This document shows positions 1 through 10,323 of a stretch of 64,000 nucleotides of DNA, piece after piece. Position numbers and translations under genes: made by a program. The stretch's first letter is position 1. Each line of letters opens with the position of its first letter. The DNA is from Rhizoctonia solani (taxonomy: Eukaryota > Basidiomycota > Agaricomycetes > Cantharellales > Ceratobasidiaceae). The notes beneath the pieces were generated by a model. The model did no database searches, was not told the DNA's origin, and worked only from the letters and a program-made list of their open reading frames with translations. The DNA is taken from the NCBI RefSeq assembly GCF_016906535.1, contig NC_057378.1:1240001-1304000 (forward strand), read 5' to 3'.

Positions 1-355
1 TCCACTAAGTCAAAGAAATAGTGAATATATGCGCTATTTTCATGGAGATTTATGGATATATGCATCTTTATGCTATTTAGGCGCTGAGCGCTTATTATGT
101 AATCTCATCACATGACCTTTAGTCATGTGATCTTGTTTTCTTATCTCTGGTCATGTGACCTTATCTTTGTTATTGTGTTTGTCACTGTATATACTTTTCC
201 CTTGCTTGTTGAATATATAAGGAGGGTTCTGAGAGCCTTAAGCCTCAGAACTCAACCTCTTATCCCTTCCAACACTACCTACCCTTGGCATACAATCAGG
301 TGCACCTTGAGTGTAATAGTCCCTGCCTTGGTTCTTAGCCCTGCTGTCTTAACAG
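1..355 (+). repeat. A-family LTR, left part (cut by the window edge)
   Basis: This stretch is the reverse complement of much of the A-type LTR at 356-893, so 1-893 forms a large inverted repeat. It lacks the LTR's first ~40 bases, which lie outside the window. It continues at 13572-13713 after the A element inserted into it. Its last five bases, AACAG at 351-355, are the left TSD of element A. The short open frame inside it recurs in every A LTR copy and is not a gene. Confidence 0.8.
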
Positions 356-893
356 TGTCAGAGCCAACAACTACCACAGGGTAAAGCCCAACAAGCTATT
401 GCCTAATATAGGACTTATCAGCAAGTGGGATCTAACAATGCTCTAAGGCAATTGCCAGATGAGGGGTTGGACAAGACCAATTGAGTAAGAGTGCACTATG
501 CTATAAAGATAGCTGGGCAAAGGACCTTTGACAGTGACTGGTATGCTCTCAGGCAATACTCTTAATTGTATGTCTTAGGGTAGTAGGTGTTGGAAGGGAT
601 AAGAGGTTGAGTTCTGAGGCTTAAGGCTCTCAGAACCCTCCTTATATATTCACAGAGAAGGGGAAGAGTAATTACATGTACAAACATCATAACAAAGATA
701 AGGTCACATGACCAGAGATAAGAAAACAAGATCACATGACTAAAGGTCATGTGATGAGATTACATAATAAGCGCTCAGCGCCTAAACAGTATAAAGATGC
801 ATATATCCATAAATCTTCATGAAAATAGCGCATATATTCACTATTTCTTTGACTTAGTGGATTTTAAGGTGGTCACGCCTCTAGGGCATGACA
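356..893 (-). repeat. 3' LTR of element A
   Basis: A 538-bp LTR, TG...CA bounded. It differs from the 5' copy at 13029-13566 only by T versus C in TTTCTTYGACTTAG, near its end in plus-strand order. Related fragments are at 1-355, 13567-13713, 13714-13995 and 13996-14724. Confidence 0.92.
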
Positions 894-903
894 CTTCCCC
901 CCC
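894..903 (-). other. Polypurine tract of element A
   Basis: On the minus strand, GGGGGGGAAG directly precedes the 3' LTR. This is the expected site and composition for the primer of plus-strand DNA synthesis. Elements B (at 7071-7080) and C (at 23408-23418) have similar G-runs in the same place. Confidence 0.75.
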
Positions 904-904
904 G

Positions 905-3900
905 TTAAGGTCCAGCTGCCTCTGGATGTTCACAGTGAAACTTAGCCAATTTTTCAGGGGCATTGGCTAAGTGGGCCTTGGGCTCCCATGTGTTATCCTC
1001 TGGTCCATACCCTTTCCATTTAACCAAGTATTTGACTTGTTGACCCACTTTCTTGGAGTCTAGGATCCTTTCTACAGTGTACTCCTCTTCTCCATCAGCT
1101 GTGACAACTGGGGGGAGTGGGACTGGATCACGGTTGTATTTGTCTACTGGTTTTTTATGTAATAGAGCAATGTTGAAGACAGGGTGGACTTTCATGGATT
1201 TAGGGAGATCCAGTCTATATGAGTTTCTGCCAATTTTCTCCAAGACCTTATAGGGTCCCAATTGCTTATGTTCTAGCTTATGGGAAGGTCTTGAAGTTTT
1301 GATGTTGGTGCTATTCAGGTAGACTTTATCACCAATTTCCAGCTTGGTTGCTTCCCTTCTGTTGAGATCATAGTATTGTGCATTTTGTCTTGCAGCAATT
1401 TCTAAAGCAGCTTTAGCTTCAGCTTGGATCTCTTTCAGGAAATCTGCTAGGTCATCGGCTTGAGGTACATGGCTTTCCTTGGTGTTCCCAACTGTAAAAT
1501 CTGGGTTATAACCATAGCACATGTAGAAGGGTGAATGTTTGGAGCCTGAGTGTTTCCCATTGTTGTATGAAAATTCTGCAAGTGGTAGTGACGCAACCCA
1601 GTCTGTTTGTCTGTAGTTGATATAGTGGCGTAGATAGATTTCCACAAACTGGTTTAAGCGTTCACTTTGTCCATCAACTTGAGGTCTGTAAGCAGTGGAG
1701 AATTGTGGTTCTATTCCCAGCTGCTTATAGACTTGTCTTAGGAACTTTGCATTAAATTGGGGGCCTTGGTCCAAGATGGTTTTCCTGGGTAACCCATGTA
1801 ACTTCCACACAAAGGATACAAAGAGGTTTGCAACATCAACAGCAGTGGCATCAGAGTGCGTTGGTATAAAATGGACCATTTTGGATAGGCGGTCCACTAC
1901 TGTCAATATTGCATCATATCCTTCTGAGGTGGGGAGTCCTACAATCAAGTCATACATTATTTCCTCCCAAGGCTTATTGGGTAAATCTATGTTTTGAAGG
2001 AGACCTTCAGGAGCCCGGTTGGAATGTTTGCTACGTATGCATGAGTTGCATGCTTGGACATATTTTGTTACAGACTGTTTCATTCCTGACCAATAGTAAT
2101 CCCTTGAAAGGAGGTCTAAGGTTCTGAACTGTCCTGGGTGTCCAGTGGAAGGGTTATCATGCCTGCTTTCTAAGACAGCTTTCCTGATTTCTGGCTCATT
2201 GGGGACATAGATCCAATCATGATAGTATAGTAGGCCATTATCAATCTTCCATCCTTTAACAGGTATGTCCTCTTCCAAGGATTTAAGGATTTTGTATACA
2301 GCTTTATCATCATGCAGAGCGTCCCTTATTAGATCATTAAGGTCACTATCTGTTTGAATAGCTGCAATAAAAAGCTCTGGGCTTATGAGCACAGGGGTTT
2401 CACCCCCCTCTTTAACCGCAGACTTGTGGTCTTCACAGCAAGAGAGAATATCTGCTTTTCTATTCTGTGTGCCCGGCCTATACACAATCCTATAGTTGTA
2501 ATCTGCCAAAAATCCCATCCACCTTAACTGCCTTTGGTTCAGATCCCTCTTTGTCTGGAAATACTCCAGATTTTTATGGTCTGTCAGTATTTTGACAGGG
2601 ATTACTGTTCCTTCCAGCAGGTGACGCCATTCCTTTAAAGCCCTTACTACTGCTAGTAACTCTTTATCAAAGATATCATAGTTTCTTTCAGCAGGTGCTA
2701 GGGATTTTGATAGGAATGCAACCGGGTGTAATTTATCATCACTGCCCTTTTGATTAAGGACAGCGCCCGTTGCAAAATCAGAGGCGTCACACTCAAGGAA
2801 AAACTCCTTGTATGGATTGGGTTGGATTAAGACAGGGGATTCAATTAGAGCCTGTTTAAGAGCTTTAAAAGACACTTCTTGGCGTTCACCCCACTCCCAA
2901 GGTATATTCTTTTGGAGTAGTTGGTATAAGGGTTGTGCCAATTTTGAGAAGTTATGTATGAAGCGTCTATAGAAATTTATAAAGCCCAAAAACTCTTGAA
3001 CCCCTTTGACAGAGCGCGGTGTTGCCCAGTCAACCGCTTGAGTGATTTTCTTGGGATCTGCTTTCACTCCTTCACCATTGGCAATGACACCAAGGTAATC
3101 TACTTCAGATGCATAGAAATTACACTTCTCCAGGTTACAGTAGCATGCATTGTCTTGCAGCCTTTTCAGTACCTCTTGGAGATGTTTTGTGTGTGATTCC
3201 CTGCTTTCTGAGAATATTAGGATGTTGTCTAGATATACTACTACATAGACGTCCAATATGTCCCTAAATATCTCATTCATGAAGTGCTGAAATGCAGCAG
3301 GAGCGTTGCATAACCCAAAGGGCATGACTAGGTATTCAAACAGGCCATATTTGGTTTTAAACGCAGTCTTCCATTCATCACCTTCCTTTATCTGGACCAA
3401 GTTATATCCAGATTTCAGGTCAATGGTGGAAAAGTATTTTGCACCCCTTAGTTTCTCAATGAGAGACTGTATTAGAGGTAGAGGGTACGCATTCTTGACT
3501 GTATTTGCATTTAGGGATCTATAATCCACAACCATACGCCTTTTCCCATTTTTCTTGTTGACAAAGTGAACTGGGGAACCATATTTGGACTTGGATGGGC
3601 AAATCAATCCTTTGTCCAATTGTTCTTTAAGGAGTTTTCTAAGTTCCTCATCATCAGATGCCTTCAAGGGGTATACCATAGCCTTAACAGGTTTATCAGG
3701 ATCAATTAAATCAATCCCTAAATCAAAAGGACGGTGCGGCGGCAGTTCCGTCACCTTCATGTCCTCAGAAAATACCTCCGCAAAATTGCGCAGTTCTACT
3801 GGGATACTTTCAAGTGGAGAATCCACAGTACCTCCAGTTTCCCTAGGGATGCCTTCAAGAGGTTCAATTACCTCAACACCTCCTAAGTCTTCTGGTATGC

Positions 3901-4396
3901 CTTCAAGGTGGTTAGAAGTCCCACCAACATTTCCCAGGATAGAATTAGAAACAGAAAGACAAGTGTTGTTACAATATTGAGAATTAAAAGTAATACGCTT
4001 ATTAGGCCAGTCTATAGTAGGGTTGTGTAACTTGAGCCAGGACATTCCAAGGACTATGCTATGTTTACCTATATCAGCTACGTTACATTTCAGAACCTCT
4101 TTATGACTACCTAATTCTAAAGTAAATATACATTCTGAATCTACCAAACCAGAGCTAATGTCTCTTCCATCAATCACTTTAAGGCAACGTGGTACAGACT
4201 TTTTTGTAGTAGGTATACCATATTGTTTGATCAAGTCCTTGTGTATAAAGCAAGATGATGCACCTGAATCAATCATAGCCCATCCAAAGAAGGGCTTCAT
4301 TTTCTTGGTAACCTTAGGGTTGGGAACTTGTTGAACGCAAGATGCTTGAAAATATATATTTAAAGGAGATATATTATTTACAGAAAAGATTTCCAA
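905..4396 (-). CDS. Gypsy Pol polyprotein of element A (protease-RT-RNase H-integrase-chromodomain)
   Basis: An uninterrupted frame of 1163 codons. In order it shows an aspartic protease (DSGAS near residue 43), reverse transcriptase (RT), RNase H (DHKNLEYF), an integrase with an HHCC zinc knuckle and a DDE core (LDQGPQFNAKF, then AYRPQVDGQSERLNQF), and a C-terminal chromodomain (YLVKWKGYGPEDNTWEP). The chromodomain places it with the chromoviruses, which target heterochromatin. The RT catalytic box reads YLDN instead of the usual YxDD; the Asn codon is at 3224-3226. The frame opens with TTG at 4396, the first ATG is about 32 codons inside, and the frame stays open upstream through the gag stop. 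Translation by a -1 shift from gag is therefore possible. Frame and domains are certain; activity is doubtful. Confidence 0.93.
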   Translation of the reverse strand: MEIFSVNNISPLNIYFQASCVQQVPNPKVTKKMKPFFGWAMIDSGASSCFIHKDLIKQYGIPTTKKSVPRCLKVIDGRDISSGLVDSECIFTLELGSHKEVLKCNVADIGKHSIVLGMSWLKLHNPTIDWPNKRITFNSQYCNNTCLSVSNSILGNVGGTSNHLEGIPEDLGGVEVIEPLEGIPRETGGTVDSPLESIPVELRNFAEVFSEDMKVTELPPHRPFDLGIDLIDPDKPVKAMVYPLKASDDEELRKLLKEQLDKGLICPSKSKYGSPVHFVNKKNGKRRMVVDYRSLNANTVKNAYPLPLIQSLIEKLRGAKYFSTIDLKSGYNLVQIKEGDEWKTAFKTKYGLFEYLVMPFGLCNAPAAFQHFMNEIFRDILDVYVVVYLDNILIFSESRESHTKHLQEVLKRLQDNACYCNLEKCNFYASEVDYLGVIANGEGVKADPKKITQAVDWATPRSVKGVQEFLGFINFYRRFIHNFSKLAQPLYQLLQKNIPWEWGERQEVSFKALKQALIESPVLIQPNPYKEFFLECDASDFATGAVLNQKGSDDKLHPVAFLSKSLAPAERNYDIFDKELLAVVRALKEWRHLLEGTVIPVKILTDHKNLEYFQTKRDLNQRQLRWMGFLADYNYRIVYRPGTQNRKADILSCCEDHKSAVKEGGETPVLISPELFIAAIQTDSDLNDLIRDALHDDKAVYKILKSLEEDIPVKGWKIDNGLLYYHDWIYVPNEPEIRKAVLESRHDNPSTGHPGQFRTLDLLSRDYYWSGMKQSVTKYVQACNSCIRSKHSNRAPEGLLQNIDLPNKPWEEIMYDLIVGLPTSEGYDAILTVVDRLSKMVHFIPTHSDATAVDVANLFVSFVWKLHGLPRKTILDQGPQFNAKFLRQVYKQLGIEPQFSTAYRPQVDGQSERLNQFVEIYLRHYINYRQTDWVASLPLAEFSYNNGKHSGSKHSPFYMCYGYNPDFTVGNTKESHVPQADDLADFLKEIQAEAKAALEIAARQNAQYYDLNRREATKLEIGDKVYLNSTNIKTSRPSHKLEHKQLGPYKVLEKIGRNSYRLDLPKSMKVHPVFNIALLHKKPVDKYNRDPVPLPPVVTADGEEEYTVERILDSKKVGQQVKYLVKWKGYGPEDNTWEPKAHLANAPEKLAKFHCEHPEAAGP

Positions 4397-4446
4397 GCTA
4401 TCTAAATGTCCATTATTTCCCTCTGATACACTGTTCCCATTAGTGT

Positions 4447-5784
4447 TCAGAGGTCCCCATTTTCCGACTCATCCTCAGAGATATGGGCCTCATGGCCAGA
4501 GTAGGATTTGGAGGGGCATTGGTTGGCATAGTGTCCCCTACCTCCACATGTTGCGCATATAATTGGTTTTTTGCCTTTAGATGAGGCAGAGTCTAAGTCC
4601 ATTGGTGAAGGACCAGAGTTGCACAAGGAGGAGGAGGAGGAAGCCTTGGGAGCAGGAGTGGATGTGGCAGTGGCAGGGTGGTTATCCTTCTTGATAGTTT
4701 TGAAGGTAACGTCCATGGTGGTGCCATCATTCCACTTAACAATTGGAACTGCAATCCCTTTGGCATTCTGGCCAATTTTTTGGAGGACCCCCTTCTTGGC
4801 CTTTCCATCCACAATTGCATACACCTGTTCCCCAACAGACAGTTTATCCCTGGGCGCTCCCTGGGCTGCTGCTGACGTAGAAGTGCTGGATTTGCTTCCA
4901 GATTGGTTTGAAGAGGAGGAGGAACCCTTGTGCTGGGCCGCAAACTGCTCTAGGCGCTGATCCACCTTAAGGGCCTTCTCTGCAAGAGTTGCAAGAGTAA
5001 CAGAGGCATCTGCATGGTCATAATCTTGAACCATGAGAGTTTCCTTAATTTTGTGGGATAGGCCATCATAGAACATATCCCTGAGAGAGGGGTCGTTGTA
5101 ACCAAGACCTTGAGAATAGGTCTGGAAGTCCTTGTAGTAATCTTGGACTCCCTTGGTTTGTTTGAGGGTGCGCAGTTTAGCGCAGAAGTTCTCAGTCCTA
5201 TTTTGGACATTCCAGCGTGCATTGAATTGCAGCCAGAAGGCATCCAGATTGTGGAGCCAAGAAACAGGATTCCCTTTAACAATGTCCTCTTCTAGGTAGG
5301 GCTCAAGCCACTCATGGGCCTTGCCATCCAGGCAGGAAATGATAAATGCAATTTGCTCATCCACTGTTGAGCCAGGATATAAAATCCTGAGATAATGAGA
5401 TACAGCAACTCTGAAAGAGATTGCCTTGTTTTTGTCTGACCCGTCAAATTTGTCTGGCGTTGCAAGTTTAGGAGCCTTGGTAGCTGAGGCAAGGGAGGAA
5501 CCAGAAGCAGCAGCAGTGCCTATTTTGGCAATATCAGCCCCAAGTTTAACAATGAGGGCGTCAAGGTTGGTAATGCTACTATCATGGTTGTTGAGGGTAG
5601 CCTGAGTGGTGCCAATATCTGTATGATGGGCAGCCGCTTGTCCTATGACCAGAGAAAGATTCTGATTCATAGCCAGGAGGAGGTTTTTGATCTCCTGGGC
5701 CCACGCAGGTATCTCCTGGATATTGGTGGGGACAGACAGCGCATTGGGGTTGGCATGCACAAAGGTAGAGGGTTGGGTCGACAT
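4447..5784 (-). CDS. Gypsy Gag protein of element A
   Basis: A 445-residue frame starting with ATG at 5784. The central part (about residues 110-270) has the retrotransposon Gag capsid pattern: WLEPYLEED, FNARWNVQNRTENFCAKL and a QDYYKDFQTYSQGL block. A Ser-rich linker and one CCHC zinc knuckle (CATCGGRGHYANQC) near residue 410 follow. It should form the particle that packages the element RNA. It ends about 50 bp before the first codon of pol. The start lies 65 bp downstream (in element orientation) of an inserted solo C-type LTR, which interrupts the original leader. Confidence 0.9.
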   Translation of the reverse strand: MSTQPSTFVHANPNALSVPTNIQEIPAWAQEIKNLLLAMNQNLSLVIGQAAAHHTDIGTTQATLNNHDSSITNLDALIVKLGADIAKIGTAAASGSSLASATKAPKLATPDKFDGSDKNKAISFRVAVSHYLRILYPGSTVDEQIAFIISCLDGKAHEWLEPYLEEDIVKGNPVSWLHNLDAFWLQFNARWNVQNRTENFCAKLRTLKQTKGVQDYYKDFQTYSQGLGYNDPSLRDMFYDGLSHKIKETLMVQDYDHADASVTLATLAEKALKVDQRLEQFAAQHKGSSSSSNQSGSKSSTSTSAAAQGAPRDKLSVGEQVYAIVDGKAKKGVLQKIGQNAKGIAVPIVKWNDGTTMDVTFKTIKKDNHPATATSTPAPKASSSSSLCNSGPSPMDLDSASSKGKKPIICATCGGRGHYANQCPSKSYSGHEAHISEDESENGDL

Positions 5785-5849
5785 AGTGGAGAAGGAGGAA
5801 TGTGATAGATACTAAGTAGCGTCCTTGCTAAATAAGGCAACTTCACTAC

Positions 5850-6409
5850 TGTCATACACCACTGTAATGTGGGGTACACGCTGGTGGAGGCGGGCGCTTA
5901 AGGCCGTACTACTACAAGCTTATGTAATCTAACTATCTAGGCTATACTATGACCGCTATAAGGCGGACCTCTACTGGCTATCTACTGTGAAGGGGCCTGA
6001 GGCCTGGGAGGTGTGATGAGTTAAGTAATGGGGCTAACTTCTGAAGACAACTGGGCCGGCTACTTAGCTGGCTGACTAATCCCTCCTCAATGGATATGAG
6101 ACAAGGTAAAATCAACTTGGTGTCTCCAAGCAATTTTCCTGCTGTATATATAGACAAAGCGCACTATCTACATGGTCTGTGCGCGTGAGAGAAAGAAGTA
6201 CAGAAGGTGAATGAGAAGCATGCTGCGGGCTGCGCAGAAGCGTGGATTTCTCCTAAGCGCCCTTGGCACGGCATCTCGGCGCGGCATCTCGGCATTATAA
6301 GCGCCGAGATCACGTGATCAAAAAACATGAGATATTAAGTCCGTAAAAAATACTAAAAATAATAGAAAATTCAGGCAATTCTAATGGTATATGTTAGGGG
6401 TTTATAACA
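5850..6409 (-). repeat. Solo C-family LTR inside the leader of element A
   Basis: 560 bp with TGTT/..ACA ends in minus orientation, matching the LTRs of element C at 17733-18293 and 23419-23980. Flanks are the 5-bp duplication ACTAC (5845-5849 and 6410-6414). No internal C sequence remains, so this is a product of LTR-LTR recombination. It contains the palindrome GATCACGTGATC beside a GGCGCTTAT box. Confidence 0.88.
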
Positions 6410-6500
6410 ACTACTAGTTTAGGAAAAATGAGAGGCTAGATGATTGGCCCCGCTAAGCTCACAGTTTATTCTTTACGCTAATCACTGTCTCAATACCTAG

Positions 6501-7070
6501 TGTCCTAGACGTCCTTAAGGGGCGTCAAGGCAGCGGGCGCTTATGGCCATATAGAACTAAGTATAACCGCGTAAGGCGGTGAAAGGGCTACCTACAACAG
6601 CAAACTAACTAACTACAGTGACTAGACGCTATAAGGCGTCAACAAGCTACCTAAGTACAGTGAGGACAACGCTTACGGCGTGTATCTAAGTATTACTGGC
6701 TGTAAGGCCTTGTACAATGTGTGGAGTGCAACAAGAGGTAATCGACCTGGGTGTTACCATGGTTGGTTGGCCTCCTTATATATTACAGAGGTGAACTATT
6801 TACAAATATGTTATATGCAATACCATAACCAATAAGAACCCCGCTCCGCAGTTGGTCTTACTCATGCATACGTGTCACTGACGTGTCATAGTGACGTCAT
6901 CAGGTGGAGGTGGCTACATGTGCTGAGGTAAGCGCGGGTGGGGACGTGGCTTGGCGCTTAGTATAAGATATAAGCGCCGGGATCACGTGATTGAAAATGT
7001 CGTCCGTTTGACTTCGTTTAAAATCGAGAAAATGGGAATAAATTCCCTGGTATCAAGTGTGTCTATGACA
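6501..7070 (-). repeat. 3' LTR of element B
   Basis: 570 bp, starting TGTCCTAG and ending CTATGACA on the plus strand. A G-run polypurine tract adjoins it at 7071-7080. It contains the composite of CACGTGA and GGCGCTTAT boxes near 6960-6995. Confidence 0.92.
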
Positions 7071-10000
7071 CTGCCCCCCCTCTAAGGGCCTTGGCAGCGC
7101 CGAGGGCCTTTCTTTTCATGTCCTCCTCATATTTTTTCAAGATTTTTCCCGCGTTTTTTAGGTTTTCTTGGGGTTCCCACGTGTTTTCCTCCAAGCCGTA
7201 CCCCTTCCATTTGACCCGGAAGAACCATTTCCCTTCTCTCTCTTCTGCGTCCGTGATCCCTTCTACCTCGTATTCTTCCTCTCCATCTATGGTGACTGGT
7301 TGAGGGCGGTTTTCGAAGCTATGCTTTTTGTCCCTTTTTACTTTGGACAGTAGTCCCACATAGAAGACATTGTGGATTCTGATTGTTGGCAGGAGCTCTA
7401 GATGGTACGCCCGATTGGAGATTTTCTTGGTTATTTTGAAGGGTCCCAACTGTTGTTTGGTTAGTTTGGGACTAAGGGTTTTCAGTTTCACGTTTTTGGC
7501 GTCTAGCCAGGCTTCTTCCCCTATTTCAAACTTGAGTGGTTCTCCTGTTTCCCCGGCTACCATGCGTGTCTTTGATTGCCGGAGCGCGGACTCTATTTCC
7601 TGCCACTGTGCTTCCATCTGGGTTGCCAGGTTATCTGCCTCAGGGACGTCTGTTGGTACGTAACTTGGGGTCAAGGAGGGTTCCCAACCGTACAGTGCCT
7701 TGAACAGGGATTTGCCTGTCAAACTGTGTACTGCGTTGTTGTAGGCAAACTCCGCCATTGGTAACCACTTGACCCAATCCTTCTGGTTTGTCCCTGAGTA
7801 AGCCCTCAAGAAGTGTTCAACCGTGGGGTTTACGCGTTCCGTCTGTCCATCACTTTGAGGGTGGTAGGCCAAGGAGAAGTGGGGGTCTATTCCCAGGCGT
7901 TGGTACAAGGCCTTCAGGAACTTATTGTTGAAGACTTGTCCGCGGTCCAACACTGTTTTCTTGGGCATGCCGTAATGTTTCCAAATGTGGCGTAGGAATA
8001 GATCTGCCAGTTCCGGGGCCTTGAGTTTTTTGGAGCATTCTACCAAGATAACGTATTTGGTGAAGCTATCCACAATAACCAGTATAGAGTTGTTGCTTCC
8101 ATCCTTTGGTAAGTCTACTATCATGTTGTACAATATGTGTTGCCAAGGGCGTGATGGAAGTTCCAGGGGCTGAGGTGGTATAGACGCGTACTTAGGTTTC
8201 CGGATCCGTTGGCAGATTTTGCATGAGTCAACGTGCCAGTATGTGTTGGCACGGATGCCGGGCCAGTAGTAAGTTCTGGATACCAACTCTAGGGTCCTTT
8301 GTCTGCCTGGGTGACCCGCCAATGGGCTATTGTGGAAGATCCAAAGTAGGTCTGTCCTTAGGGTCCCTACGTCTGGTACTACAATTTGTCCTTGGTAAAA
8401 TAGCAGGCCGGCCTCCATTTTGTAATCTTTGAATGCGCGTTTAATGGAGGGTGGTGCCTTGGACTTGTTTTGTAGGAACTGTAGGATTTCCTCCAGGGAT
8501 TCGTCTTGATCTAGGGAGGACTCAATTTGGCGTTGTAGCTCCTTCTCAGGGGTCACCAGGGCAACGTTAGCAAATACTGGTTCTGGCAACATGGACTGGG
8601 GTTCTGGTGGAATATTGGCATGGTCTGATTGTCGCAATAGGGCATCTGGCTTCCCTGACTGTTTCCCAGGTCTGTACACAATTTGGAAGTTGTAACCGGC
8701 CAGGAGGAGGTGCCATTGTGCGTGGCGGCGGTTGAACGTTCTAGATTCTTTCCAATATTCTAAGTTCCTATGGTTGGTGAACACAGTGATGGGATGCAGG
8801 GTTCCTTCCAGGAAGATACGCCAGTACTCAAACGAGCGGATGATTGCTAGCAGCTCCTTGTCATGTGTATCATAGTTCTGCTCCGCTCCTTTAAATGACT
8901 CAGACAAGAAACCAAGTGGGTGTAACCGGCTGTCTTCCTGGCGTTGGCTTAGTATGGATCCCAGGGCAGCTCCTGAGGCGTCTGTCTCAAGGAAGTAGGG
9001 TTTGGTTGGATTGGCGTGGCAGAGTACGGGTGCATTGGTGATGGCGTCCTTTAGTCCTTGGAAGGCTTCCTGTTCTTTGTTACCCCAATTCCAGGGCGTA
9101 TCCTTCTTGACCAGATTATGCAATGGCCTGGCCATGTGGCTAAAATTGGCAACAAATCGACGGAGGAAATTGGCAAATCCTAGGAACGATTGGACCTCCT
9201 TCATGAACGTGTTGTGTATGAGTTACATCATCCTTGGAGTAGATCAGGATGTCATCAAGGTAAATGATGACGCAAACGTCTAACAGGTCTTTGAATAACT
9301 TGTTCATAAAATGTTGGAAGGCGGCGGGAGCGTTGGTTAGGCCAAAGGTCATGACTAGGGATTTGTACAGGCCGTACTTAGTACGGAAAGCAGTCTTCCA
9401 TTTGTCGCCTTCTTTTACCCGGACATTGTTATATCCCCAACGTAGGTCTAGTTTAATGAAGACCTTGGCACCACGGAGCTGGGCCATGAGGTCGTCTGGA
9501 CGGGGAAGGGGGTAAACGTTTTTCTTTGTCCGGTTGTTTAGGCGGCGGTAGTCAACTACCAAGCGGCGGGAGCCATCCTTCTTGGGAACAAACATGACGG
9601 GGGAGCTAATTGAGGATTTGCTGGGACAGATCTTGCCTGCCTTGAGTTCATCTCTGAGCCAATCTTTGAGCGTGGCGGATTTGGCGTCAGTCATGCTGTA
9701 CAGTGGAGAGTTCAAGGGGCCTTCTTCTGTTAGTTCAATCCCAATGTCATAATGCCGGTGCGGGGGAAGTTTGTTGAATTCTTCCTCTCCAAATACCTTG
9801 GCGTATTGATGGTACTTGGAAGGGACTCCTTCAAGGGGGTTTTGATTGGCTTCCTCCTCTTCAGCGATGGCTACGTGTTCTGGTGGTGCATGGGGAAAGG
9901 AGAGGGTGCGTTGATTCCAATCAATCTCTGGATTGTGGGCATCTAACCATTTCAATCCTAAGATGGCAGCGTGGGACCCTGTGTTGCAAATCAAGAAGGT

Positions 10001-10282
10001 CTTGGTCATACGTTTGCCATCAAAGGAGAAGGTTAGGTTAGCCTTCTTCCAAATTTTACCAGCCTGGGGGCTTGACCCATCAAGCATAGTTACAGTGCGG
10101 GGATAAGGGAGGTCTATGAGTGGGAGGCGGAGTGCTTCCGCGGTACGGGGGTGGAGAAAGGATGAGGTAGCGCCTGAGTCTATCAGGACTTCTAGTGGTT
10201 CCGCTTTTTTCTCTGGTGTGATCAAAATAGTGAACAGGGGTGACATTTTACTACTAGATATATTACAAAATTTGATACACAA
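7063..10282 (-). pseudogene. Gypsy Pol of element B, broken by a deletion in RT
   Basis: Two frames cover the polyprotein. The first (10282-9140) has the protease (DSGATSSFL) and most of RT, including an intact YLDDILIY catalytic box. The second (9204-7063) resumes at the RT thumb (KEVQSFLGFANFLRRF) and carries RNase H (TNHRNLEYW, where DHRNLEYW is usual), the integrase (LDRGQVFNNKF, AYHPQSDGQTERV) and a chromodomain (RVKWKGYGLEENTWEP). About 60 codons of the RT palm/thumb junction are missing near 9180-9204 and the frame shifts there. The stop codon lies inside the LTR. Domain order and the break are clear; the exact deletion ends need a family alignment. Confidence 0.88.
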
Positions 10283-10323
10283 TCCAGAGTCCTTGGGGTC
10301 CTTGCGCGCGGCAGCAGGTCCCC

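Noticed and set aside
112..750. Near-identical small frames at 112-384 (+), 562-750 (-) and 13235-13423 (-)
   Set aside because: They lie in copies of the A LTR and are repeated only because the LTR is repeated.
3585..3980. 131-codon plus-strand frame opposite element A pol
   Set aside because: A shadow of the pol protease/RT linker on the other strand; no start context or domain.
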